Positions 11,888 through 22,916 of a stretch of DNA of 64,000 nt are shown here, piece after piece. The translations under genes were made by a program, and so were the position numbers. Origin of the DNA: Adiantum capillus-veneris (lineage: Eukaryota > Streptophyta > Polypodiopsida > Polypodiales > Pteridaceae). Below the pieces are notes generated by a model. It was not told the DNA's origin, did not search any database, and saw only the letters and a program-made list of their open reading frames with translations. The stretch covers positions 82,462,912 to 82,526,911 of the forward strand of contig CM043963.1 in the NCBI GenBank assembly GCA_014529385.2, written 5' to 3'. The first letter of the stretch is position 1. Each line of letters opens with the position of its first letter.

Positions 11888-13161
11888 CCGCTCTTGTGGC
11901 AAGAGGCCAAAATATCAATTACACTGCTAAGAGACCACCTCTTCAATGCTTTGAGTGTGGAGGTCCACATCATGTAGCCGAGTCTCCTATTAGGCTACAA
12001 AAGAACGCCACACTAATACAAACCAATCAAGCGAGCACGTCTACAATGCCGATACTCATGTGTAATCGATGTGGCATAGATCATTTGATTACCCAATGTC
12101 CAAATAATCCAAATGCACCGCAGATCACGCCATTAAACTTGATTGAAGTTACCGAGGAGCCATCACCAAGTACACCCGTGGTACCAGTAAACGTACTCAC
12201 ACAATCGATGCTCCAAAAACAAAATTATATTCTTGAGGAAAGAGACACGGCATCAATTGCCCAATCTCAAAAAAAGAAGAAAACACGAAGAAAGAGATCG
12301 CAAAAAGAAGCAAAGTCAGACCCCAATTCAAAGACCAACATAGGGACTGGTGATGACCCCGTATATATGAACGACGCTGAAGAAGATTCTTATTCAGGTG
12401 AAACCATGGAGACCAAAATGACCACTAACATAGAAACCAACAAGGAAGATCTTCATGAGCCACAATGGCCAGGATCCAAAAAGAAGATAGGAACTTACCC
12501 AAACCCTACAGAGGAGATTGAGCGAGTCAAGCAATTAAGGAGTTTGGTAGAGGATACCCAAAGGGATCTAGAACCAGCACCTAGGAAGATCCAGATTACA
12601 GACACCATGTTCCCTACGCAACAACAACCTCACCAAGTCCATAGACCCTTGGACATACCTAGTGTCATTCAAGAAGAAAGTGACTTAAAGTCATGGGAAA
12701 GTGGGCGTACTCACTTCTTGATGGAAAGAATGTTTACAGAGGGACTACATGATCCTATCGAAGAAATGGAGATCCCATCTTCCCCACGTCAAGGGACTCA
12801 AGGCCAAAAGGTGCCGTTAAACATTGCCAAACTGATGGATTTCATGTCTTCAGAAGTTAGAACCACCATTATGTCCAAACTATATAAAGACCCCGAGCTA
12901 GTCTCAGCTCTTCGAGCCTTCCTCAATGGAGAACTGAAGTTTAGGCTACCACAATTTGCACAGATGGATGGAGCTGGGGAGATTCCAATAGAGGAGGAAT
13001 ACATAGATCCACAACCCAACCTAGATGAGAACCTTGTTATAGAAATACCTGTTAACAAGTTGGGACAATACTTTGAGGGTGATGAATCCAATGCGACCAT
13101 ACCAATCACTACTAAGGGATTAACTGTGAAGGGAATCCTTGATGGTGGCTCTCGGGGTTAG
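11845..13161 (+). pseudogene. G1 Gag C-terminal region with two more Cys/His clusters, entering protease
   Basis: 438 codons. Near the start are two further knuckle-like clusters, CFECGGPHHVAESP (last Cys replaced by Ser/Pro) and CNRCGIDHLITQCP (complete). A Lys/Arg-rich run (KKKKTRRKRSQKEAK) about 140 residues in could bind nucleic acid or act as a nuclear localisation signal. A long acidic, Pro-rich linker follows. The frame ends GLTVKGILDGGSRG: it reads into the retropepsin active site, then is lost to a one-base shift. Confidence 0.7.
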
Positions 13162-14434
13162 CATTGTGACTAAAAATTGCTGGGAAACTATGGGAAGACC
13201 TCACCTTGCGACCACAACCATAGTAGTGAAGATGGCCAATGGGTCTATTGTTAAACCTATTGGGATGCTAGAAGATCTCAAGATCGAGGTCTTTGGACAT
13301 AAAATACGAATTACCTTTATTGTTATGGATTTCTCCAAACACACTATGGCATCGGAGATGATGTTAGGACGTCCTTTCATGAGGGAAACAAAAATGGTGC
13401 ATGACTGGTCTAAGAACCATGTCTACTTGCAGTTACAAGATTCTGTCATTCGAGTGGATCTTGTGACGGGTCGAGCACATCCTCTAGGAAACAGGTTTAT
13501 AATTGATCATAGATCTGACACCACAGTTCACTCGGCCCCATTGCAGTATTGTTACACGTGTAAAGCAGACACTGATGTTGGGGAAGATTCTCCTTATATG
13601 GATGTACTACCTGGGATGATTGAGTCGGACAATGTGGATTGGGTCCACCTAGCAGCAACCATAGACACTTGGGGAAACAGGGGGACGACATGGGTAACAC
13701 CTGAGGGGGATGAAATGCCTGTACCTTTAAATATGCTACAAGCAATGCATATAGCTTTTGGCAAGACTCATCCTAATATAACGAAGAAAACATACAAGTG
13801 GGTCCCTAAAGCTTCTTTAGCGACCATAGCTAGTGCTAAAAAACAAAATCCTTGTAAGAAACGTACCACTCGCTCCAAGAAAAGTAAGAAAATGTTGCGA
13901 TGGATTCCTAAACGACTGTTGGCAGCCCAAGGCTACTATCAAGGAAATGATCAAATCTGGGTGCCAAAACGTAGATTGTGTTCTTACCTGTCACCTGACC
14001 CATGTGAGCCCAATCCTGTAGCTCCAAAACGAATCAACGATCGCGGAAAGAAAAAAATCACAGAATGCTACACACCCGTTCTAGAGCTAGTTTGGGTACC
14101 GAAGAAAGAACAATTTGTTCCACCTAGCTCACGAAGGGGGGAGTCCCATGAAGCTTCTAGCTCCTCATGTAATGCATCCATAGAGGTAAAAGCTTCTCCA
14201 CATTCTCTACCTACAATAGTGGACCTCCATAAAGCTACAAAGAAATCCACACCTCCCAATGTTCAAGAATCACCTAAAGAACCACTTCAAGTTCGATCCT
14301 GGGAGAGTACCTTACCACCCTTGCAACTCGACGAGGCACCTAAGGTAATAAGAAACTACTGGCAAAAATCCCCACCTATTACCAACTGGAACAATTGGTT
14401 TCAAAGGGTGACAAGCTCATTTCAAACGGTATGA
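13139..14434 (+). pseudogene. G1 retropepsin, protease-RT linker and W(V/I)PK-repeat tail
   Basis: 431 codons. Residues 1-110 continue the retropepsin after its active-site loop (SIVTKNCWETMGRP, then ASEMMLGRPFM flap/C-terminal motif). Residues of about 140-190 match the protease-RT linker of G2 (VDWVHLAATIDTW here, FEWTQILATMDVC in G2). Instead of RT there follow four W[VI]PK motifs (KWVPK, RWIPK, IWVPK, VWVPK) from about 13790 to 14110, each in a basic context. The frame ends with a Trp-rich C-terminus and a TGA at 14434. Function of the tail unknown. RT, RNase H and integrase are absent. Confidence 0.75.
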
Positions 14435-16083
14435 TGTACCCAAGGAAGGGGGGAGTGTTTGCTGACAGTCATCATTCACTTGCTTCTCTCTCAACCTTCC
14501 TCCTTGACCTCTTAATCTCCCAATCTTAGGGAATGTACATATAAAGCCTTATACTCACAAAAAACAAAAATAAATAAAGAGCAAGAGAAATTAGCAAACG
14601 AGTATGCACAATAAAAGTCAAAACATTGACCATGCCTACACATTCGCATCCGGTACACTGAAACAGAAACCTATGCCATAAAACACCTTTGATCCTCATC
14701 ACTCGAGTGATGGAGGGTAGGTAGAATTAGTATGATAGGAGTGTTTCTGTTTTAGAGTTGAGTAATTAGCAAAGTTTTTTCTTCCCACTGATGTGCCTCC
14801 TAGAGGTATTGTTTGTGTTTCCTTGTGTATACAAGAACGTGTTGCTGTTGTTAGGATTTGGACCTCCATGGAATCTTTATCTCGACTCACTCTTCAAATC
14901 AAGCGCGACCATCAACACAAACAGGTGTTTCTTGTCCATTAGCATTGCCCCTTATCTTTTTTGCATCTATGATTGTCTGCTTTGATCGTGATTGGTAGCA
15001 TAATATCCAACACATTTGCTTAGTATCAAACATTTAATTCAATGTAATTTTTTGTCATAATCACTTGTCTAGGTTTAAAAATCAAGCAAGTTCGACTAAG
15101 CTAGTTTGACCAAGCTAGGTGTTAGAGATCTTCTCTGAATACCATGGGGAATGCCTTCCTAATAATCAATGGTTAGTTAGGTTCTTAATGAGATTTAGGC
15201 AGCATTTTGTGAAGTGTACTAGGGCTTTCTAGTGGGTTTAGTCCCTATTGACCTTTAGCTTAAGTATTATAAAGGGAGTTTACTAGTGTGATGAGCCTGG
15301 GGAGGGTAACGGTGTTATATGACCCCCCAAAAGTTACAAACTTAAAATGCTGACAATGAACAAACAAAAAATCAAAGTGCCACATTGTAAAATCTTAAGC
15401 TGGAAGAGAAATCTCAGCTTGATTGGGTACTTCACTCACATGTATCGCCTATGGTACTAGAGCTCTAGAGGTTCCCAGTGTGGGCGCTTTTCCTTGAAAA
15501 GCAAAAAACCCAAGGCGTGACAAAATAAGCACACACATCAAAATTGAATCACTATGAAAAGACTTTGGGGGGTCAAAGAAAAGGTAATCAGTCATGCGAT
15601 GATTTCATGAGAAATTCCTTATATCGTAGCTTAACTACAAGGTCTTCTAGGTATAGCCTCTAGTCAGCCCTCGAACATGAAATACTTGGCTCTTGCGATT
15701 AAAAAACTTAATTGACCATAGAAAATTAAGAAGCTTACCCATGGTATTAATAGTCGATCTCTAGTGCCTTTCGACCGTTAAATTAGCGACCACAGACTTG
15801 TTTAATTTTTTACCTTTACATCTGTTTATGCATTTGATTACATTGCAATTTAATGTTTATTGCTAACAAATTGTTTAAAATTCTGTTACCAATCAATTTG
15901 TCTGCCTAAAATTGCATATACTTCTTAATCGCTTATGAGAATGAAATTACTGTGCCAATGTTGTTTGATTTTGCAGTGACTGAAGAAGGCTAAGTACATT
16001 CATCTCAAATGCTCTTCCACCTCTACAAACGAGCTTCAACTCAATAGCTTCCAAGGACGGAATCTACATCAGGAAGGAGGGCA
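14435..16083 (+). other. G1 non-coding 3' internal region with two polypurine tracts
   Basis: 1.65 kb without a supported ORF. A first purine-rich tract (AAGGAAGGGGGGAG, 14442-14455) follows the ORF stop by 8 bp. A second (AGGAAGGAGGGCA, 16071-16083) abuts the 3' LTR and is the functional polypurine tract by position. The extra tract may mark an older element boundary or a second priming site. Confidence 0.55.
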
Positions 16084-16406
16084 TGTTAACCCTCACGGCT
16101 AACGGACACCCTATCACCTACGAGACGGACGTTGTAACCTACGGCGGACATTGTATTATTTATTTGGTAGAGTCAGGTACCGGGCTTGTCGGTCCAATAG
16201 GAAAAGGGTAAGAGTGATCGCCGATGAGAGGTGCACTCTAACTAGAACATTCAAGGGATTAGTTGGCTAAGCATGGGCGCCCAAGTGTGAATGGGACGAG
16301 CTCATATAAAAGTCAACCAAACCTAAAATTCACTCATTTTCTCATTTGTGCAATAGAAGAGTGCTCTTGCTCCATCTCCATCTCCATCTTCTTCTTCTTC
16401 ACCTCC

Positions 16407-16495
<89 letters not shown>

Positions 16496-16731
16496 TGCGA
16501 TCAAGCATTGCGGCGGCACGACGGCGGTGAGAGAGTTGAGCGCGGCGTAGCGGCGTCTCCTTCTTCTTCACGGCGAGGAATCCTCCACGAAGCAAGCGTA
16601 CAGCGGTGAGTGACACACCATCGCCTTCTTTGAGCTTACTAGTTTAGGCTTGTTGTGTGCTTGGAGCCATTTGTGGGTCGCACACGGTGTATCGGTAAGT
16701 TCCTTGCATTGACACGTGCGACATACGCACA
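16084..16731 (+). repeat. G1 3' LTR
   Basis: Near-identical partner of 7790-8439. Main differences are a shorter (GT)n (16408-16453) with a longer (GA)n (16453-16489), and a small indel in the final bases (ACGCACA against AGTCGCACA). Confidence 0.9.
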
Positions 16732-16733
16732 CA

Positions 16734-17493
16734 CATGTCCTGTCTTAGAATTACCCCCTCCCGTGGGAGGCCCCCTCATATACGGGTTTTCCTCCCCATG
16801 TTGGACAAACAAATGCATGCAGCAGGGTGGCTAGGGCATGAGGATATTGGCAGAGGGTGGTGGGTTCAAATCATGATGAGGGCCATTTTTTAAAAACATC
16901 AATCCTCCTTCGAGATTGCTAGATCAACATATCTATAAATTCAACCAATTTTATAAACCCGGCCCATTTTGTAAACCGGGATAGACTTGCAGAAAACAAC
17001 TTATCAATGTTTTCACTCACACTCATTTCAACAAGTGCTATGCATGCACACAATTAGCTCACCTAACTTACAAAGTGTACGTCATGGGCTCGAATCGTAG
17101 TTCATGAGTGGTAGCTCCAAACCTCCTCAAAATTTGCACGTGCAACCTCAATTGTTGATCCCATGACCGCTCCTAATTGGTGGCACATGGGGCTTAGTGT
17201 GGAAACCCCGGGCCAGTGTTTGGGAAAGTTTTTTTTCCCTAGACGGCTGTGTTTCCTCTTCTCAAAATGCAAACCGAAAACACTACTAGAATTTTCTAAA
17301 TTTGTACTATTTTCTTGGATATTTTACCGATTTTTCTTCCCTTTACCTTGGTTTGTAACTGGCTAATTTTGAGTTTCAATCGGCTCAAGGTTAATCTAAG
17401 GAAAACCTTTCCCAAACACACCCCCACCCCCCAAACAAACAAGGTGAGATTTCACGATGACTTTCCGAAAAGGAAATCAAGATATGAGGGAAA

Positions 17494-17572
<79 letters not shown>

Positions 17573-18805
17573 CAATCGCTTGTTCTTGTGAAAAAAGCTC
17601 TTTACTCTTCAAAAGCTTTAAAAATAAAAAGGTACACAAAATAAAAGCAATGTAGTCCCATCCTACGAAAAAAGAACAAGTATAAATTGTGTGTTCATGT
17701 TGAAAATAATATAAGATGAGCAAAAAAAAAAAAAAAAAAAACAAGACAAAGTCTTAAAAAGCCCTGTAAGGCTATGAAATGAAAGGAACCCATTTGACAA
17801 ACTCCCGCAACATTTAAGATGAGTTTCCATCGTTGGCACTGAAAACATTGGAAGGATGCCTAACTCGACTAAACACTAAGGCTTCTTTTAGAAAGCCAAA
17901 AAAAAGGAACTACATGTGTCATTTAGTCGGACAGCCTTGATGGGAGAACATTAAGGTATCTCTTAAAGCTGAAAATATTGGCATTCCTTTTGTACTCAAG
18001 ATTAGCTTCAACACTATAACTCCTAGTCCACACCCAACCCAAGTATTTGAAAAGATAAGAGGTTGCACTTCATATGACAAATTTTAATTCATGACTGGTT
18101 TTGTACGTCTCGATAGAAGATGAAAATTAAATAGTTTCTTACGCCAAAGCAAAATCACCACCTTCGAGAGAGCCTTGACCCTTAACGTCCCTAGAAAGGA
18201 CTTTCATTTTTAGTTATGCTTTTTTGCTAGTGAACATGCCATATAGAACATAGATGGGTCTCTTTAATAAAGCCTTGTGATTTTCTTTTCAACTTTTCAA
18301 TTTTTGATAGATTTATTTTAGTTTAAAAATAGTACCTTCGTTCAAAGCCCATGACTTCCTTTCAACTTAAAAAATAAATAAAATTGTCTGCCCCCTATCA
18401 TCTTATTGTTTTCCTTTTTCTTCTCTTTAGGTTGATTAGTTTTAAGGATTGTGTGTCCCTTCTCTAGTATCGACAAAAAGTCATGGAAAACGGAGCATTG
18501 AGTCTCTGCTCTCCACACATGTGCACTTGTTGTGCATATCTACAAACAAAGCACCCAAGAGGCAACTGTCTTGGTTACCTATATATGTTGAGCAAAGCAA
18601 TACACTATTTGTTTCCAAGAGCCTCGACCAAACACTTCTATCATGAGTATAATACCACGTCTTCAAGATGCAAGCAATGTCAAATACCTTGTTTGTATCC
18701 TTGAACAACAATCTCCTCAATTGCTTCTGTTGACTTCTTACATAATGCCACCAAGGAAAAATCATAAAAATCATAGTTGTAGAGAGGTCCTTGCTTCCTT
18801 TTTAA
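16734..18805. other. Intergenic sequence with a (TA)n(GA)n microsatellite
   Basis: About 2.1 kb without a recognised gene. A compound repeat lies at 17497-17569 ((TA)17 then (GA)19). Short frames elsewhere are unsupported. A 19-base A run lies at 17720-17740. Confidence 0.5.
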
Positions 18806-18813
18806 AAAAAGAA

Positions 18814-18829
18814 AAACTCACAATTGTGA
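18814..18829 (-). other. LINE 3'-terminal hairpin (copy B)
   Basis: ACTCACAATTGTGAGT is a perfect 16-bp palindrome just before the LINE's 3' end, matching the hairpin of copy A (6103-6118) including the preceding AATATAATTC. Confidence 0.7.
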
Positions 18830-19200
18830 GTGAATTATATTAAGCAACCCAAATAGTCACAAGGTCTTGTCATGCTCGTGTTGAGCCATGACATCATCCA
18901 GGGCCCCAAGTTACATCGGCTAACAGGGTAGCCAGCCCAACCAACTTATCCATGATACATAAGGTTCATTATCATGTTCTTCTCAGAACTATCATGTTCT
19001 TCTGAGAGCTTTTTATAGCCAAGATTTTCCCCCGTCGTAGGCATGCCCTATGCTAACAGCAAGGCATAAGTAGTCCTAGGACAATCCTTCGATTTTTGCT
19101 TGCACCCGAGCGTCCATATTAGCACTTTGCTCTCTTGTATAATTTCTGTGAAGCTTGCCACCTCAAGACCTCCTTCAAACAAACGCCGGTTCCTTGTTTT

Positions 19201-20496
19201 CTATACATTATGTAGGAAGGAGTACCTGACGATTTGAGTGATGATGAGGATGGCAGGACCACTTGAATTCTTTCCTCCAAGGAAAAGATCAGTCTTGAAA
19301 AACCCAATTTTCCATGTTCTTTGGACCCACTTGCATATCTTCCCTGCGAGGCCTTTGATAGTTGGGCAATCCATGAAGAGGTCGGCTAGATCTTCATTAG
19401 CCAACCTGCACCCCAAGCATCGTTCTAACCCAATCCCTCTTTCTTGAATCTTCACCCCCGTCAGAAGAGCACCCCAAATTACCTTCCATAAGAATACCTT
19501 CATGTGCTGTGGAATCTTTGGCTTCCAAATGTTCTCCATTACTTGCTCCCACCTTTCCTCCAGCCATTGTTTTTTCCATACCTTGTTAAGGGGGCTAGAC
19601 CAATTCTTCTTATGCATCATTGTATGGTAGATGTCTTTAGGATGGGGTTTCCATAAGAAACTGCTTCCAGGCCATTTCCAGGCATTCCAGTCAAACTCCG
19701 AAACACAGATAGGCATCACTAAACTATCAAGCTCTTTCATCACTTTGTGGATCAGCAAGACCTCCAAGCTATTCAGTTGGTATTGGGTAACCAGAAAGTC
19801 AATGGTTTTCCAACTCTTGTTGTCACTGTCCCAGAAGTGCCCCAGTCGATTCAGACCCTTATTATTCAGCTTCCTGGCTATCTCTATCCAATAGGGAATT
19901 TGTAGCGGTTCTATAACTTTGGACAGCCAGGGGAACCAATGCAAAATGGCGTTCTTGAAGTATCCGGTTTTCTCCCTCCACATTAAGACTCTTGCTACTG
20001 TATTGCATTTTCTTACCAATTCTCCTGAGCTGCCCCCCAGTCTTAGAGTAGTCCACGTCGGGGCTAACAGCTTGTCATGAACCTCCACCCCTCTCCACTT
20101 TCCCCCTTTCGAGCCAAGTTTAGCTGCCTCCATCATATCTTTGATCATGACAGTCCAAACTTGATCCCAATTAGCCAAGGAAACAACAAATTTGGCACAA
20201 CAAGCTTCTGCATGGGCCACAGGGTTCAGAATTCTGAGGCCTCCTTGATTCTCCAGCCGAGCAAGTGATTCCCAATGGGCCCATTGCCATGGCCTGGAGG
20301 ATTTCATGTTGTTTTTCCATAAAAACCTTTTCACTCGTTTTAAGAACTCTTTCCAGTGACACTTAGCCATCTTGAGAAGCGGGCTAGTGAAGGCAATATA
20401 AGGAATCATAAAGGCATTTATCACTTTAATCCGACTTGGGAATGGGAGAAGAGCATACTCCCACCTACTCATTTTTGTTTTGATTTTTTCAAGCAC
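19201..20496 (-). pseudogene. LINE B ORF2: RT C-terminal part and zf-RVT domain
   Basis: 431-codon open frame, the longest surviving piece of ORF2. It begins with RT thumb-region text (SRWEYALLPFPSRIKVINAF, then RFLWKNN and WESLARLENQGGLRILN), which is the conserved region after the RT catalytic core in plant LINEs. It ends with zf-RVT (HMKVFLWKVIWGALLTG, then RGIGLERCLGCRLANEDLAD, then DCPTIKGLAGKICKWV). The Met is internal. The ORF continues in other frames toward 19100. The zinc domain is thought to help template binding. Confidence 0.85.
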
Positions 20497-21110
20497 TTAC
20501 TCAAATCTTTGCTTGTGAGTTACGTCTACCCCCAAGGGGGATCCCAGATGTCTAAAGATATTCCCTTTTTTGACAATCTCCCTCGACCAGACAGAAGGGT
20601 CAAATGAGTCATTTTTCGATAGGGAGATCATCCTTGACTTCTCTATATTACACTGGGACCCCGAAGCTACTGAAAAATTTGTACAATCTCCAGAGCTTTC
20701 CTGATGACCTGGGGGCACGCCTTTAGGAAGAGGAGAGAATTGTCTGCAAAAAGTTTTTCTAGGAGTTGGCTATTTCCTTGCAAAGCCAGGCCTTGCAACT
20801 CCCCTTGCTCCACACTAGCTTCGAGGGTCGTGATTAAAAGATGTGATCCTATGGCGAAAAGTAGGGGGGCCAGAGGGCAGCCTTGCTTAATAGACCTTTT
20901 GACCTCAAAAGAGCCCACAATTCTATCGTTGAACAGGAGCTCTGACTAGCTTCCAGCTCCCAGTACACTTACCAGATGACATAGGCACGGCCCAGAGCTT
21001 CCATGACAGCTTCTATATATGTCCATGTTATTCTGTCATAAGCCTTATCCAGGTCCAACTGTAGCAGTACACACTCTTGCTTCGTGACAGTTGCGTACTC
21101 GATGCCCACC
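20497..21110 (-). pseudogene. LINE B ORF2: RT catalytic region, frameshifted
   Basis: Fragments in different frames give the RT motifs: LDLDKAYDRITW (motif A, around 21060-21020), SFEVKRSIKQGCPLAPLLFA (motif B, about 20910), and KLFADNSLLFLKA (motif C, about 20740). In motif C the second catalytic aspartate is asparagine (FADN instead of F/YADD), so the enzyme would be inactive even without the frameshifts. 20497-20718 continues with CNIEKSRMISLSKN, the usual 'N..KS' stretch after motif C. Confidence 0.8.
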
Positions 21111-21114
21111 ATTG

Positions 21115-21681
21115 CTACCAAGATGTTATCGTAAATGGACCTCCTTCGATGAACCCATGTTGATGGGGAGAGATGATCTTGGTTAGTAAGGGGGCTATTC
21201 TGAGGGCTACAGCTTTAGCAATAATTTTGTAGGCCACCGACATCATCGTTATAGAGTGCCAGTGTTTCAGTTGTGAACAACAAATATGTTTGGGGATGGG
21301 TTTGATAAGCCCTCTCTTTACACTTAACTCCAACGACCCTTCGACAAAGGCTTTATTGGCCATCCTTGTGATTGGGACCTTGAGATCGTCCCAAAATTCT
21401 CTATAGAATTCCACCATCATCCCATCCCAACCAGGGGAATTTTCCTTGCCAAGGGCTTGCAATGCTAGTGAACATTCATCTTCGGAAAATGACCTTTCCA
21501 AGAAATAAGCTTCTGAGTGGGGAATCTTCTTCTTGACACTCTGAAGTAGGGACCCTCTAGCTTCTTCCACTTCTTGGGACTGAATCTCTGGCCGTCCAAT
21601 GATTTGACTAAGATAGTTCAGCATCAGACCAGCCATCTCATCCTGGTTAAGAACTGCTGTCCCTTTTTCATCATAGAGCAA
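21115..21681 (-). pseudogene. LINE B ORF2: RT fingers region
   Basis: 188 codons containing the N-terminal RT blocks of plant LINEs: EDECSLALQALGKENSPGWD (the 'al..mk..kaPGpDG' block), then FYREFWDDLK, then LIKPIPK, HWHSITMMSVAYKIIAKAVA and ISPHQHGFIEG. PGWDGM corresponds to the canonical PGxDGx. The frame breaks into a different frame before motif A. Confidence 0.85.
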
Positions 21682-21699
21682 GCGGACCTGGCCTCGGCT

Positions 21700-22176
21700 C
21701 TTCTTGATTTTTAAAGCCCTAAAAAAGGCTTGATTAGAGGCTTCAGGTTGAAGGAAAGTCTCCTTGGAAAGAAGACTTGCCTATTTTATATCTTCCAATT
21801 GCTCATTCGCAAGGTTAGATTTGGCTTCGAGCCATCGTTTGTGCTCATCCTCATTAGCAAGCCCATTGGCTTTTTTGGAGGTAAGCAATTGTACCTCCGT
21901 TGTAAGCTGTAGAAGTTGTACCTCCCTAACTTTCTTGATTTGGGGGCCCGAGGTTTTGATTGCTTTCTGGATGCTCCGAGCAAAGAGGTCCCACGCATTG
22001 TGTTTGTTGAGGTCGACATCTTTTTTGAGCTTACCTAATGCATTCTTGGTTAGATTCCTGAAAAGAGGGTCTTTGAATAGGTGTGCCCCTGTTACTAACA
22101 ATTTTTTCCCTCCTCTTGGGTTCTGCTCCTCCCCTGCATTCTTCTTAAAATGTACGTGCAGAGGTATGTGATCCAA
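21700..22176 (-). pseudogene. LINE B ORF2: linker between endonuclease and RT
   Basis: A 131-codon frame (22176-21781) opens DHIPLHVHFKK, matching the SDHxP motif that ends the AP endonuclease domain. It continues as a charged helical linker (KKVREVQLLQLTTEVQLLTS) typical of the region between EN and RT. Confidence 0.75.
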
Positions 22177-22836
22177 GAGGCTTTTGTTGGGACTACCTTC
22201 ATCTCCATCAACGACGGTAACCAGTCAGCTTGGTGTGAGCAATAGCATCTGTCCAGCCTGGAGGCAGTGCGGGCATACTGGAGGCTTGTGTAGGTGAACC
22301 CAGGCGTGCTGTTCCATGGCCCAATTTCCCACAAGTCGATCATCGCCCACTTTTCACACAAACTTTGCCATTTAGACCTTTCTGAGCCAGCCAGCATACT
22401 AGAGGAACCTGCTCTTTTCTACCATATTGAAGTTGCCAACCAACAACCACTCATCTTCAATAGGAATATGCATCCATAGTTTAGATCTCTCTTTTGCATT
22501 GCAAGGGCCGTACACATTCACAATGGTGAATGGATGCCCTTCCCATTTGATTCTAATCCCCAGGATTCTGCCGGATGGGTGGTTAAGAACCAACTTTGGC
22601 TCCAATTCTCTGTCCACAATGCTGAGGACGCCATTGAAACCGTTACTTCCTTCTCCATAGAATACCAGTTTCTTTCCTAGCACCTGCTTTCTCTTGCTAT
22701 GGGCATCTAAGTGGTGTTCCTGGATGGCCCAGCAGTTGCTTGTCTTCTCCTTTTTTATTTCTTCCCAAAATAGAGTACTCTTCTTACGGATTTTCAACCC
22801 CTTTACGTTCCAATATTGGATAGTGAGTGACTCCAT
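22095..22836 (-). pseudogene. LINE B ORF2: AP-like endonuclease
   Basis: Start of ORF2 at the ATG at 22836. The first 145 codons hold the exonuclease-endonuclease-phosphatase fold: YWNVKGLK (metal-binding Asn), AIQEHH (catalytic Glu), VNVYGP, and WLLVGNFN. The last corresponds to GDFN, so the Asp is replaced by Asn, which should disable cleavage. After a shift at about 22398 the frame 22397-22095 adds the TASRLDR motif. The enzyme would nick target DNA to prime reverse transcription. Confidence 0.8.
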
Positions 22837-22881
22837 CTGTAATGAGGAGACAGAGGAACGAATTCTTCAGCATCCAAATCA

Positions 22882-22882
<1 letters not shown>

Positions 22883-22915
<33 letters not shown>
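22883..22915 (-). repeat. G33 homopolymer between LINE ORF1 and ORF2
   Basis: 33 consecutive C on the plus strand, so 33 G on the LINE coding strand, placed in the inter-ORF spacer 47 bp upstream of the ORF2 ATG, followed in plus orientation by CGCGCG. Confidence 0.95.

Positions 22916-22916
<1 letters not shown>

Larger units (their letters stand above)
7790..16733 (+). mobile_element. Gypsy-type LTR retrotransposon G1, Gag-protease only (non-autonomous)
   Basis: Complete element of about 8.94 kb with an LTR pair (7790-8439 and 16084-16731), a tRNA-Asp primer site (8444-8461), a polypurine tract before the 3' LTR, and a candidate 5-bp target duplication (CATGC on the left, CATGT on the right if the 3' LTR is ended at 16733). 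The internal region encodes Gag, zinc knuckles, a retropepsin and a W(V/I)PK-repeat tail, then 1.6 kb without coding. There is no reverse transcriptase, RNase H or integrase. By hand the LTRs differ at roughly 20 positions outside their microsatellites, near 4 percent. It must rely on another element's enzymes. Confidence 0.88.

Noticed and set aside
7790-16731. Duplicated ~650-bp blocks as a segmental duplication
   Set aside because: Primer site after the first, polypurine tract before the second, TG...CA ends and Gag-protease between them identify LTRs.
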